Positions 11,698 through 23,105 of a DNA stretch of 64,000 nt are shown here, in pieces (within the stretch, counting starts at the first letter, position 1; each line of letters starts with the position of its first letter). The position numbers and the translations under genes were made by a program. The notes below the pieces were generated by a model, which made no database searches, was not told where the DNA came from, and was given only the letters and a program-made list of their open reading frames with translations. Source of the stretch: Megalobrama amblycephala (taxonomy: Eukaryota; Chordata; Actinopteri; Cypriniformes; Xenocyprididae); NCBI RefSeq assembly GCF_018812025.1, contig NC_063044.1, positions 68,890,095 through 68,954,094 on the forward strand, read 5' to 3'.

Positions 11698-12900
11698 CTT
11701 GGATTAAAATATCCAAAAAACCACTAATAGTGTTATATATTTTGTTGACTTGTGCACTCGCTTTATCCCAAATGTTTCCAAGACACCTATCGATTTCTGG
11801 TTTTATTTTATAGAAGCCATGGAAACACCAAAGACGCTTTAATATATTATGTGTTTTATTAGACAGGTGAGCAACTGTTTGAAAACATTCATCGACAGAA
11901 AATTAATCATGTTATGTAGCTCAACACAGTAAGAATTATTGTTTAAATCTCGTTTTCTAGATATACAGCGTGTACCATGTTTTACCATGACTAATATCGA
12001 TCTAACTTACTGCAGTGTGCAACAAGTGTCTCAGCCACCAAGGGAATGCAGGGTAGCATTAAAACAACTTTCAACATATATTTTATTATGAGGCATAATA
12101 AAAGCTCCACTGCTCTGCGCTCGTCTCTCATTAGCAATCGCTCCTCGTTCTACTCCAACGTCTTTCAGCCACACCCTGCTTCATACTACAGTAATGTTAA
12201 TAAACCATTATTCATTAACTCATTCATAAATATGACTTCTGCCTGAATCCCATTGGATTCTTTTCCACCAGCTGTAGACGTGAAGACAACACCTCCCATA
12301 ATTTCATGAAATCAAGGCATCATCAAGCTATGCTTTTGTTTGAATAAGTGGCCTCTAATGGTGACAATTACATATTGTGCCTTTAAGTGTCAATTTACAG
12401 CAGATCTGAAGACATCAGCATACTAAATGAGGTGAAAACAGGAACTATTGACATGAAATAAAGAGTCTTTTCAGCAGCTGATGATCCTCAGACTATCAAC
12501 ACTCATTAAACAAGCCATTCAGGATCATCAGCTGATCATCTCACTTTATTCAGAGCGTTTGCTGTTAGAAACACATTATTTCAGTCAGGATAAAAGACTA
12601 TAAAACTGCTCTATTGAAATATGACAGACAAATACAACAATAATACAAAAACAAATACTAATGAGATCCATCTTCATCAACCACTACAGTTATATTACTA
12701 CAGCAGCATAATAATATAACTACATTCATTACAACAAAGTAATTAGATCATTCAAATGTTAGTTTTGTATGTGAACTGACAACAATCATAAAACCTTTCA
12801 AAATAAAGAGCACTATCACTATTCCAGTATCAAACTATAATATTATTATGTATTTATTAATAAATAATTCTTTATAACATTTATGTTTAATTAGACGTAT

Positions 12901-13149
12901 GGTAGAAATAAAATGGCAGCAGCAACACTTTGATTTCCAGAAAGATTCCCGCCAATTCTCCTCTTAGATCTCAACCTTTAACAGTTATTAACAGTTCTCA
13001 CTCCAAACATCAAAAAAATCATGCAAATAAACACACAAAAGAACAAAACGTTCAGGATTTTGTAGGAGCCATTTTGTGTTTAAAAAGGTGATATGTCATT
13101 TTCATTTTGACCACTGAGTGGCACTGTAAACATTAGAGATAGAGAAACT
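12901..13149. other. Unassigned intergenic sequence
   Basis: A/T-rich sequence between the duplicated unit and the long inverted repeat. I see no credible exon, RNA gene or repeat structure in it. Confidence 0.5.
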
Positions 13150-13152
13150 GCG

Positions 13153-13262
13153 AAAACGCGAGTAAAACAAATGATTACAAATGTTGGACTCGAAAGTGTT
13201 CCTTACAACTTGTCAAATAAACCTAATCCATGGATATTGACATACAGCCGTATTGACGTGAC
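13153..13262. repeat. Left arm of a 6-kb spaced inverted repeat
   Basis: The segment reading AAACTGCGAAAACGCGAG through TGTTCCTTACA and TCAAATAAACCTAATCCATGGATATTGACAT is found inverted at 19072-19186 with roughly 85-90 percent identity by eye. It probably marks the terminal inverted repeat of a large, old DNA transposon now filled with later insertions. No transposase was found between the arms. Confidence 0.7.
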
Positions 13263-15306
13263 GAAGTCAAGCTTATATTCTAACTGTTATTGATGCACAC
13301 GATTTTATATATAAGCTATATTGTGTTATATCGTGTCATGTGTTAGCTATGTTTGATACGAACACAGCCAAGGATTCGCCAGGGGTGTCGTTAGGATTCG
13401 CTAAACGAGCCAATAGCGTTTTAAGTAGCCTATTTCTGTATTACCTTGAGTCTTTTAAACATATAGTTTTTGAAAGTTTGCCAAAATGTATGGTAGCATA
13501 ATAATATTAATTGTAAACTCCTGTGGTGAAGGCAGCAGTAAATTTTCCTAGTTTGCAGAAGCACTTCTAATCTGGGTAGACTTGAATTTCTATATGAAAT
13601 ATGTTTCAAAAATTGCACACATGCTAGAAAACATGTTAATGTACTTTATATATAGTTTATTTATTATCCTAATAGGCCACAGTGAATTACGCATGTGATA
13701 ACTAATATAATATCTATAGCCAATATTCTTCCATTCCCAAATAGGACTTTTGCCAATAAATATCCCTGTACACCAGATAAAGCAGACACTTTTATTTTTC
13801 ACTTTGTTTTGAACATGACAGTGTATTAAAAATGTTTGTTGTAATGTCATTTTATTATATATTTCAGATTGAATGTGTCAGTAGCAAAGGCTGGTATCAC
13901 AAGAGCAGACCAAACTTTTATTTGTCTGGGATCCCAAGACCCTTTGTAAAGTGTGTTTAAATACAAGTGTTTTTGCTAATTAAATATGTCATATGTCGTG
14001 ACTTCTTCTCATTTGTGAATAAAATACCAACACCGAATCAGTTGCTCTTTTTTTATTCAAAGTGAAACTACTCTCATTATTTACTTTCATCTTTGATATT
14101 ACAGATATGCAAATTACTACATGGTCTATTATTTTAGCAGCTAATTTAACATAAATAAAATTTTAATTGTTATGGAAAGCTTGTAGAATAGAACTAAAAC
14201 ATTTCATTGTGAATATACTGCAGGTTTGATCTTTCCATATAGTTTCATATCAACACTGTGTAAATTTTGTTTTTTTGTCAATGAAATGCATCATTTTGTG
14301 GGAAAAAAGATTGAGAATGTTTCCTAATAATATGAAAAAAATAACACTTAACTTTAGGATTTAATAAAGTCTCTATAAAAATATTTACCAACTGAGCAAG
14401 CAATTAAGAAATGACAGAACAATCACAGTGTTATGTATATATGTCTGACTATCCACATAACAATAATATTCCTCATACTCCTCATACAATTGTCTTCTCC
14501 ATATAGCCTAAATATTTTTAAAGAAAACCTGCATTAGTAACTTTTAGTTTTGTAGCTGATCAATTTAACCACTTGTAATTCAATTTTAACATTATAATTG
14601 TTGTGGAAAGTGCATTAAAATAAAACCTTGTGAAAGTGCTGCAGGGAAGCTAATATCACTGTCTCATGTTTCTATTCATAGAGAGCATTGTGTGTTTTGC
14701 AGAAAAAGGATAAAGAAGGTTTACATTAATTAATGCAAGTCAAAAAAAAAAACGGAACATAAATCTAACTCTCAATGTGTTTTAAAAATAATAATGTCTG
14801 GTTAAAGTTATGCAGGCTATCTGAGAAAGCAATAGGGAATGACACAATCACAACTGAAACTTGTATTATGCAACCACAGATACATTTATACAAGTTATCT
14901 TCTCAAACGAACTAAAATCAAATCAAAACAGTTGTAGCCTACTAAAACAAACAAACTCGATGTTGGCTCATTCCCTAACGATAGACCACCAGTGGCCGTA
15001 ATCACTACTTAAGTATATCTCACGACACAATGTAACCTACAAACTACTGAGCAAACATAAGTTATTAATAAAAAGAATCATAAATTAATTAGACACAGAA
15101 ACACAATCACGTTACAGAAAACAGTTCTGTGATCCAAGGACAGTCTACTAACATTTTCAGTGGCGCTTTAACTCAAAACAGGAAACTCGTAAATATTCAT
15201 GTAAGCTCCGCCCAGTGTCACCGAAAATCTCAGACACCGAATATTTCATAACAACGGCTACATAAAGCAAATCGTGACGTCACCGTCGACCGTTATGACT
15301 GCGGTC
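13263..15306. other. Non-coding sequence with a diverged direct duplication
   Basis: No gene is visible. Two stretches, about 14158-14440 and 14590-14850, look like diverged direct copies about 430 bases apart: both pass through ATTGTTRTGGAAAG, TGCAGG, a TTTC...ATAG block, TTTTGT and an AGCAA-AATGACA block. The rest is A/T-rich intergenic DNA, inside the 6-kb inverted repeat. Confidence 0.45.
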
Positions 15307-15339
15307 ACCCAGCAAACAAGGGACGTCCCCCGGACGTTG

Positions 15340-15505
15340 TGAACGTCCGTTAAGGTCCGCGTTTGGTCCGCTTTGTAACGTTCGCTGGCGGACGTTCGGG
15401 GGACGTCCGCGTTTGGTCCGCTTTTTAACGTTCGCTGGCGGACGTTCGCCGGACGTCCGCGTTTGGTCCGCTTTGTAACGTTCGCTGACGGACGTTCGGA
15501 GGACA
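15340..15505. repeat. 50-bp tandem repeat in transposon end, about 3.3 copies
   Basis: The word GTTTGGTCCG starts at 15361, 15411 and 15461, an exact 50-base period. Each unit carries CTTTGTAACGTTCGCTGGCG and GACGTTCG. It is the left subterminal array of the surrounding element. The ORFs across it reflect the repeat and are not genes. Confidence 0.9.
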
Positions 15506-15782
15506 TTCAAGTCCTTGCCAGTTTGCGAAAGTCCTACTGACGTCCCTCATCTGGTATTTCCATAACAACACTTGTAAAAAAAAAAACAGCGTTGCCTTTT
15601 ATCAACAGACCTGACACCTTGAAACTCAGACAAAGGGCAAATGAAACTAAACCTACTGGATTTAAAGGAGGTTGTGTTCCTTAAAAATCCCTTAAACATG
15701 ATAATGGATTTACAGAAACCATGATTGTTTTGTTGTGCAGGTTGATATTATGGTTTTACTTCAAGTAAAAATAGTTGAATTC

Positions 15783-17394
15783 GGGTCATTCTACAGAAAA
15801 GTCCACTTTTGGTATGACAAAATGTCTTAAAATGTATTTCTTTTTCTAACGTTTAAACTTAGACCACATTATTATATTACACATTGACTTTATGAATACA
15901 AATGACAGCTTTATGATTTATTATTATTATTTTGTGCATTTAAAGACAGCATGTACCATTTTTTTGTCACTGGTGTTACCATACTTCTCTGGCATTTTAA
16001 ACATTTTTATGAAATGATATTTCTCAATTTTTTTCAGCACATGCAGTCAGAGTTACAGAAAAAAAGATAATGAAAAAAATAAGGAGATTATGTGTTTTTT
16101 TTTTCCATCAGGTTAGTTAAAAGTGATTGAATTCTGCTAATTTAATTATGCATGTATTTGCTATAACAATGGAAATATTTGAAAAACAGTTATAAACAAG
16201 TAATGCAATCCTTTACATCTTAATTCTTGAGTTTAGCAGAATTCAATGAATGTAAAAGTATTATCATGTCACATATGACACATTTTATTTAATGAGACAG
16301 ACAAAAAACAGTAACAACAGTGACACAATGAATCACCAGTGACAGATACGACCAAAGATAGCATACTTATTCTTCAACTATAATCAAGGAGAAGAGACTA
16401 AATTTTTTTACATTTTTTATACAATCAAAGACTTTTCATTGACACTTAGTGAAAGCAGTCAGTAAAAGATCATAAACAACATTTTAAAAATGTCTGTAAA
16501 ATACGCTGTCCGTAAAGTCGCTGCTTCTCAGCTTCTCAGTTTAGCCAAATACCCTCAATTTAGCCATATCTGACCAAAGGAGGATTAACAATAGGAAAAA
16601 AAGTTAGAATCACATTATTTATTGCTATTTTATGCAAAATAACTAAATAAATAGCTTTGAATAAAGTTTTTTTTCTATAAACAACACCAGTGACATTTTT
16701 CATGAAAAATGCATTTTATGGCTGCTGCAAGGTATCAATCCACATGTTGTCAATCATGGTATATTCACTAAATTAAGTAGTTTAATCCATTTGTATTCTA
16801 GTTTTTTAAAATTCCCTAATAATAAAGTAGGTCACACCAGTGACTTCAACTAAAAGCTTCATATGAAATTATGATTTTCTAATTAAAATTTCTGATAACT
16901 GAAAAGAGATAGTGGACTTTCCATGTGTCTTTCTTCATGGATCTTCAGGAAATAGGAAGAAGGTAGTCAATTGATGTCAACAGTGTTTTTTATTTCAAAA
17001 TAAGAGATTTTTGTTAAAGGTAACACCAGTGACACAACACCAGGTTTTTTTTAATATATTTTATAATATTTATTCAGCATTTGTTTTTGTTTTTTTATGT
17101 CATTTACATAATATATTTGACAGTTATGCATACATTATTGTATTTAAACCCTGTTTCTGAGCTCAAAATAAAGCACTTTCCCACATGACTGTGGGGACGA
17201 GCACTTCTGTGCTGTTTGGAATTTTTATAATTAAAAAACAAATACCACATTGATGCGCAAGAAGGTTTAATTGTTCAAATATTGTTTCATATTAAAATAT
17301 ATATAAAAAAAATTTCAATATAAAAAAAAAAGTGTTTTCAAGTGTAATATTTCTGTAAAGGGACAGAAAAGTTGACTTTTCTGTAGAATGACCC
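15783..17394. mobile_element. 1.6-kb non-autonomous element, ATTC duplication
   Basis: Ends are perfect inverted repeats of at least 20 bases: GGGTCATTCTACAGAAAAGT at 15783 and its complement ending at 17394. ATTC flanks both sides (15779-15782 and 17395-17398), giving a 4-base target duplication. No coding capacity. The interior holds five exact copies of CACCAGTGAC (15966 inverted, 16334, 16685, 16835, 17024). It inserted into the larger element at 15307-18656. Confidence 0.75.
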
Positions 17395-18656
17395 ATTCAT
17401 TGTAAAATGAAGCAGTAACTTCAGCCTACTACTAACTAATTAAAGATGTCATCAGATCATGTGTGCTTATTCAGCAGTTATCATTTTAAACATCAAAATC
17501 ATGATGCCCCCTAATAGTAGGCTACTGAATATAAGATGTGGGATAATATAAGAATGGGACATTTTATCCAAGTCATCTCAATGGTAAAAAGTGTCCCAAT
17601 CACCCTGAACTGGAGCTCTAAAATAATGTTATTGACTTCAACTGATGAATGCAGCCAAAGAAAAGATGAAGAATGGAAAAGCACTTTGCTGGCAAAGAAA
17701 TTGGAAAATAACACAGGTAAGACAAGTCCTATACCCATAAATACCTGTCAAACATGGTTTTATTAAAGAAAAGTTATTTAAAAAAAATTACTTTAATTTT
17801 TACACATAAGAAAGGTATAGCATGTGGCAAAAAGTGTAATATAGCCACACTGAGATACAAGCAAGTGACGATCGAGTGACGTCATTCTTTAGGTTACGCG
17901 CATGTATCCATGGCAACGCTCGGCTGCGTCGACAGTTAACGGTCCTGCCGGTGATTTTCTCAGATGAGGCCTTGAGTTTTCTCTTTCGTCGGTCGAAAAG
18001 GTATTTTAAATTTTAGTTTAGCAGACATTAGCTACCATAACCACTGTTTATCTTGTAAAGTTTAAATTATATGACAAGATTACATTTACAAACGTTTGCT
18101 GAAGTTGTTGTCCGTCGCGGCTGACCGTTAAGGCCTATCTTCAAATGTACGCTAATCTTGGTCTCACGAATCCAATTTGTCAGTAACAAATGTTTCTTAA
18201 TAGACAAACGATACCTGAAACATTATTGAATGTGTTCATTTTGTCGTTTTAGGTTAGAAGCCATCGAAAAAACTGCCATCGGACTACCACAGCTGACAAC
18301 GAGAGACGCGCGTGCACAACTGCATAACACACACACACACACACACACGGAAAGAGCACAACAATTATGAAACTGCTCATTTATTATAAATAAATAAATG
18401 TATTTTTCTCCTTACAACGTGTTTGTGTTCTTTTGTTAACCTAGAAGTAAAATAAAAAACAATAAGAGGACTTAAGCGAAAGTCCCCTAAACGTCCCGAA
18501 TGGCCGCTGAACGTCCTGTGAACGTCCCCGTGAACGTCCGGAGGACGTCTTTGCGGACGTCCCCGGGACAGCCAGAGGACCCTACACATGGACGTTCGGG
18601 GGACGTTCGCAGAGGCCATTCAGGGGACGTTCTGGGGACCTTTTTTTGTTAGCTGG

Positions 18657-19071
18657 GCACGCCCCCACTGAGTGGTACAAAGACAGAGCGGCAGCATTGG
18701 TTTTCAGCATGAATGTTGCGAAAAACACACAAAACACATCCAAAATGGGAAAGAGCTTTGTGATTGACTGCATGGATGTGCAGTTATCATTTTGTGTCAA
18801 ATTGTTGGATTTTGAGGTAAAATCATACCGTATATATTGTGTTGACAAATCATCAATTCAATATTTTCCATCTTATATTCTGCATAATTGGGTGTTTTTA
18901 AATAAACACTGACAAAAACTATACAAGTTTTAGGGCCAGACAATATGACGATATAACATTGATATAAGTGATTACCTATATTGTATTTATAGCGTTCACA
19001 GGCAGATTTGCATTACGTTCCCCAGCATCTAAATCAGGCACATATAAATGTCAGGAAACACGATTCCTGGC
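18657..19071. other. Unassigned sequence inside the 6-kb inverted repeat
   Basis: An 88-codon open stretch at 18646-18912 overlaps the end of a transposon and resembles nothing I know. No other structure is seen. Confidence 0.4.
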
Positions 19072-19186
19072 TGCATGTCAATATCCATGAATTAGGTTTA
19101 TTTGACAAGCTGTAAGGAACACTATTGAGCCCAACATTTAGTGTAATGTGTTAGTTTTGCTCGCGTTTTCGCAGTTTCCTCTATTA
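19072..19186. repeat. Right arm of the 6-kb spaced inverted repeat
   Basis: Inverted partner of 13153-13262; the two share TTTCGCAGTTT, TGTAAGGAACACT and AATCCATGGATATTGACAT-type blocks in reverse order. See the left arm for interpretation. Confidence 0.7.
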
Positions 19187-19344
19187 AATCCAGTCACGCA
19201 GCAGGTTTTTTTATTACTCAGTCCAGCTGAGGGAGCGCGTTCCAGCGGGAAAGTGACGTCGATGCACTCTATAGGTTGTTTGCACATGATGTCACTGCTG
19301 CACGCGAAATGCGGCTGGAGGGCAGGGACTGATTTTTCTATATA

Positions 19345-20893
19345 CAGGGAGTGCAGAATTATTAGGCAAGTTGATTTTCTGATCATATTTTTTTCCCAAG
19401 CACATTTTACCAATTCCAATCCACATCAATCTTAATAACTACTATTAATATTGTTTTTAATCATTTATAAGTGATATATAATTGTTCATGAAGGCTGGAA
19501 ATGAAAAATGCCTTATATTCAGGTGTGCAGAATTATTAGGCAAGTTTTCTTTTACAGGCAAAATGAGCCAAAAAAGAGATTTAACTCAGACTGAAAAGTC
19601 AAAAATTATTAAATACTCATGAGAAGGACGCAATACTAATGCAATACTAGAAATTGCAAAGTTAAAGCATGACCAAGGGACAGCAAAATGCTCATTGGGT
19701 CAGCGGGGTCAGACAACAACAGGTGGAAAAGAAAAGACACATGTTAACTGCAAAATAATTAAGAATTAAGGTGAAGAATTAAGTGTGAAACCATCAGGAA
19801 CCCTTTAGTCTCCAGCGCCACCATTTTCCAGAACTGCAACCTACCTGGAGTCTCCAGAAGTGCAAGGTCTCAGGATCTCAGAGACTTAGGTTAGCTAAAG
19901 AATCCTAAAAAATGACCCGCACTTGATAAGAATCACAAGCTGAAGTGTTATAAAATACATGAAGACTGGGTTTTTATAGGCCTTATAAACAGACAGCTTG
20001 AGAGTGACTCCTGAAGGACCAGCACCACATCCTCTTGTACCACTGTTTGAAGAATTTATCTTCCAGAATCTGGCAGTAAGTTTTGGAAGATCATTTTTAG
20101 TCCATCTCTGCAAGACAGACATTTCAGGATAAGAGATGGACTAAAAGTGAACTCAAACACCTTACTGCCAGATTCTGGATAAATTCTTCAAACAGTGGTA
20201 CAAGAGGATGTGGTGCTGGTCCTTCAGGAGTCACTCTCAAGCTGTCTGTTTATAAGGCCTATAAAAACCCAGTCTTCATGTATTTTATAACACTTCAGCT
20301 TGTGATTCTTATCAAGTGCGGGTCATTTTTTAGGATTCTTTAGCTAACCTAAGTCTCTGAGATCCTGAGACCTTGCACTTCTGGAGACTCCAGGTAGGTT
20401 GCAGTTCTGGAAAATGGTGGCGCTGGAGACTAAAGGGTTCCTGATGGTTTCACACTTAATTCTTCACCTTAATTCTTAATTATTTTGCAGTTAACATGTG
20501 TCTTTTCTTTTCCACCTGTTGTTGTCTGACCCCGCTGACCCAATGAGCATTTTGCTGTCCCTTGGTCATGCTTTAACTTTGCAATTTCTAGTATTGCATT
20601 AGTATTGCGTCCTTCTCATGAGTATTTAATAATTTTTGACTTTTCAGTCTGAGTTAAATCTCTTTTTTGGCTCATTTTGCCTGTAAAAGAAAACTTGCCT
20701 AATAATTCTGCACACCTGAATATAAGGCATTTTTCATTTCCAGCCTTCATGAACAATTATATATCACTTATAAATGATTAAAAACAATATTAATAGTAGT
20801 TATTAAGATTGATGTGGATTGGAATTGGTAAAATGTGCTTGGGAAAAAAATATGATCAGAAAATCAACTTGCCTAATAATTCTGCACTCCCTG
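19345..20893. mobile_element. Near-perfect 1.55-kb palindrome made from a mariner-like element
   Basis: The ends are CAGGGAGTGCAGAATTATTA and its complement, flanked by TA (19343-19344, 20894-20895). The two arms of about 760 bases are reverse complements with very few differences around a spacer of about 25 bases near 20118. Each arm contains, about 220 bases in, an ATG followed by a decayed N-terminus of a mariner-type transposase (MSQKRDLTQTEKSKIIKY, then a stop). It is therefore two head-to-head truncated copies mobilised as one foldback unit. The small ORFs at 19895-20122 and 19138-19435 are incidental. Confidence 0.85.
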
Positions 20894-20927
20894 TAGGATT
20901 CCTATCAAAATCTCAAAAGTCATATTT

Positions 20928-21010
20928 TGCGTCATTTATGGTTGCTCACATCGATTAAACCGAGAACCCAAAAGGAGCTTTTATCATTTACATAACTTAC
21001 ATAGTTTTTT
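20928..21010 (+). pseudogene. Possible THAP-domain N-terminal fragment
   Basis: Right after the palindrome the plus strand reads a short open stretch CVIYGCSHRLNREPKRSFYH, which has the CX4C start and the following basic/aromatic pattern of a THAP zinc-binding domain as found in P-element-like transposases and host THAP genes. It runs into a poly-T tract at 21030-21052 and nothing further of the domain (later C and H, AVPTIF box) is visible. Treat as a relic or isolated exon. Confidence 0.35.
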
Positions 21011-22599
21011 TAAAAACAACTTTAAAAGTTTTTTTTTTTTTTTTTTTTTTTTTAAACAACTTTAAAAGGTGTCACTTTTTATAGCGTTTTGCGTCTGCAG
21101 ATACTGAAATGAATGGATACCTGCTTACCTTACTCATTTTTGACTTGGTTAAATATTCACTTTCTTGGTATTGTTTGCAAGCAAGAGAAGCCATTTGAAT
21201 GGTAATTTGATGTTTTCACTTCAGTTTTGTAGAATTCTGTTTAATGTTGATCTGGTTTACCGTGAAAAGTGTCACGCTGCTGCTTCAGGTAGAAAATGTC
21301 CAAATAAATAAATGTTTAACAAGCTGACAGTCGATCTGTTTATTTGTTGGAAGGATGTAACGTTAAATGTAAGTGTATTTTTAATGTGGTCTTTCTTCAC
21401 TTTCTCATATGACCATGGAGGAGAATCAGAGGCATTCGCGGACAGACACCGACACTGTTTTTTTCTTTTTTTTCTTTAAATAAATGACAACCAAAATCAA
21501 GCTCGTGAACTGTTTTGAAGTGGGTGCGTGCAGGTTACTCATTCACAAGCCGAATGAGAGTCATACTATCAAATGTTAATTATTACATCAAAACAAAATA
21601 CAACCCTTTCAAAAACACTCAGCTATGGGATTATTTTATTAAGTAACAGGGAGTGTGTTAAATCAGTGACATTATTAGATTTGATATACGGCATCTCCCC
21701 GTCACCTCCTCAGCCTGCTTCCCTTTGTTTTTACACGTAGAAAATACGAAAATTGTATTACACCGTCCTTTTTCCCTTAACGATGATGTGAGCACCTGTT
21801 GCAATTCTCGATTCAGCATAAATGACCTAAAATGGCGATATTTTTCACAATCACGACAGAAAATCTAAATACTGCCCTAACTTCACTAGTAGAAAGGCAG
21901 CGCGATATAAACAAACGCAGACTAGCACTGAACGCGGCGTGATGGCAGCTTCACATAGCCTACTCTATATCCGTCTCCTCGATGGCAATCAAGTCTTTCA
22001 GTTCAGTGGAAAAGTCGCTTCTCTTCATAACATATGAATCACGTCCAACATATGTTGTGATTTTCTGTCTATTCTTTTCTAAACCAGCACAGAAAGTAAT
22101 TTTCCCCATCTCTTCCATTCTATGTTTTACTGCTTGCCCTCCAAAGTAGTTGTTATTTATTTCCAATCAATAGATGGGTATATCAGTAAGTTTTACTTTA
22201 ATGTCGATGAACGGCAGTTTAAGTCACCTCCAAATTGGTTTCAAGAGAAACTGGCAAAATTAGCTATTTTAAAGCACTACTAAGAGATAAAAACATGGAA
22301 AGAAAAAGAAATCATCAGGGTACTTTGTAGCTTTCTGAACAAAAATTATTACTATTCAAGCAGAATAAAATGAAAACAGACAATAACAAAGAGTTGTTGA
22401 TAAAAGGATTAATGAGTTTAATCAATCAAGTAAAAGTGGAAATGAATAAGACAGATCTCTCTCTTTATGGCTTATATAAGAGAGTCAAAGCATATCAAGA
22501 GAAGAAGAGAATCAAGTGTTCAGTTTCAAAGCTACATGAAAGCTTATCTTACATTTGCATGGAAGAGTAGAAGTGGAAGAGAAACAAGGTCATCTTATG
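21011..22599. other. Unassigned intergenic sequence
   Basis: Contains a run of T at 21029-21052 flanked by a repeated AACAACTTTAAAAG. ORFs at 21960-22166 (minus) and 22370-22570 (plus, 66 codons) are open but match no family I recognise and have no splice or promoter context, so I do not call them genes. Confidence 0.45.
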
Positions 22600-22800
22600 A
22601 AAAACTATGAAGAATGAGTTAAAATAATGTCAGATTCATGTCTCTCTTAAGAGTGTCATGGCCTCTTCTTCAGCTCCAGAACTTTGCCTTCAAAGTTTTT
22701 CAGAGAGAAAGTCTGAACCGCTTCTTCCCAGTGTGAATCTCATGTGAATCTTCAGCTTTGATTTAATTTTTTAATGTCATGAAGAAGATTTGTGTTATAA
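22600..22800 (-). pseudogene. Relic of an extra zinc finger downstream of zinc-finger gene A
   Basis: On the minus strand, about 320 bases past the stop of gene A, the text AAATCAAAGCTGAAGATTCA followed by CATGAGATTCACACTGGGAAG is a degraded copy of the finger tail SNLKIHMRIHTGKK. It indicates that an ancestral gene had at least one more finger, now in the 3' untranslated region or flank. Confidence 0.5.
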
Positions 22801-23105
22801 ATCACTAGTTTGGTGAAGAAACTCTAAATGTCTAAATGACGCAGGTTTGACATGTAATCTTGTTTTTCGAGATTTTCTTTTTTTCTATTCTTTTTTTATG
22901 ATCAAAAACAAAACCTAAATTAACTGGGGCCGCAGGAACTATTTTATGAAATTGATCATGAAAACAAGAACCAATCTGATTATATTTTAATCATGTGCTC
23001 ACCGATCGTGTCGATTTACAGCAGTGAAAAACACATTTCTAAACCAACAGAAAATGAGGCTGTTAGGAAACTAACTTTGTTTCTCAGCAGATAAAGATAA
23101 ACTTC

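Larger units (their letters stand above)
11429..12900. repeat. Segmental duplication of zinc-finger 5' region, copy 1
   Basis: Colinear with 32450-34015 and, in part, with 24725-27230. Shared landmarks are the first exon, a (TA)n tract followed by GTTGACTTG, the TTTATCCCAAATGTTTCCAAGAC block, the AAAGCTCCACTGCTCTGCGCTCG block, the AATCAAGGCATCATCAAGC block and the CAGCTGATGATCCTCAGAC block. As the genes are on the minus strand this is their promoter and upstream flank. Copy 1 has lost about 100 bases before the GCTCCACTGCTCTGCG block relative to copy 3. Confidence 0.85.
15307..18656. mobile_element. DNA transposon with GGACGT-rich ends, 3.35 kb
   Basis: The left end reads CCCAGCAAACAAGGGACGTCC; the right end reads GGGGACCTTTTTTTGTTAGCTGGG, which inverted begins CCCAGCTAACAAA and continues into GAACGTCCCC. 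Both subterminal regions are dense in GGACGTTC/GAACGTCC words (15320-15510 and 18490-18640). No clear target duplication or transposase is visible, so it is non-autonomous or badly decayed and its family is unassigned. A second element (15783-17394) sits inside. The middle at 17840-18300 contains GC-richer sequence of unknown nature and a (CA)n tract at 18329-18348. Confidence 0.6.

Noticed and set aside
15258..15510. Two overlapping minus ORFs rich in RTKRGRP
   Set aside because: They translate the 50-bp repeat of a transposon end.
18646..18912. 88-codon ORF on both strands
   Set aside because: It starts inside a transposon end and has no homology that I recognise.
22370..22570. 66-codon ORF MKTDNNKELL
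   Set aside because: No splice sites, promoter or recognisable domain; chance in A/T-rich DNA.
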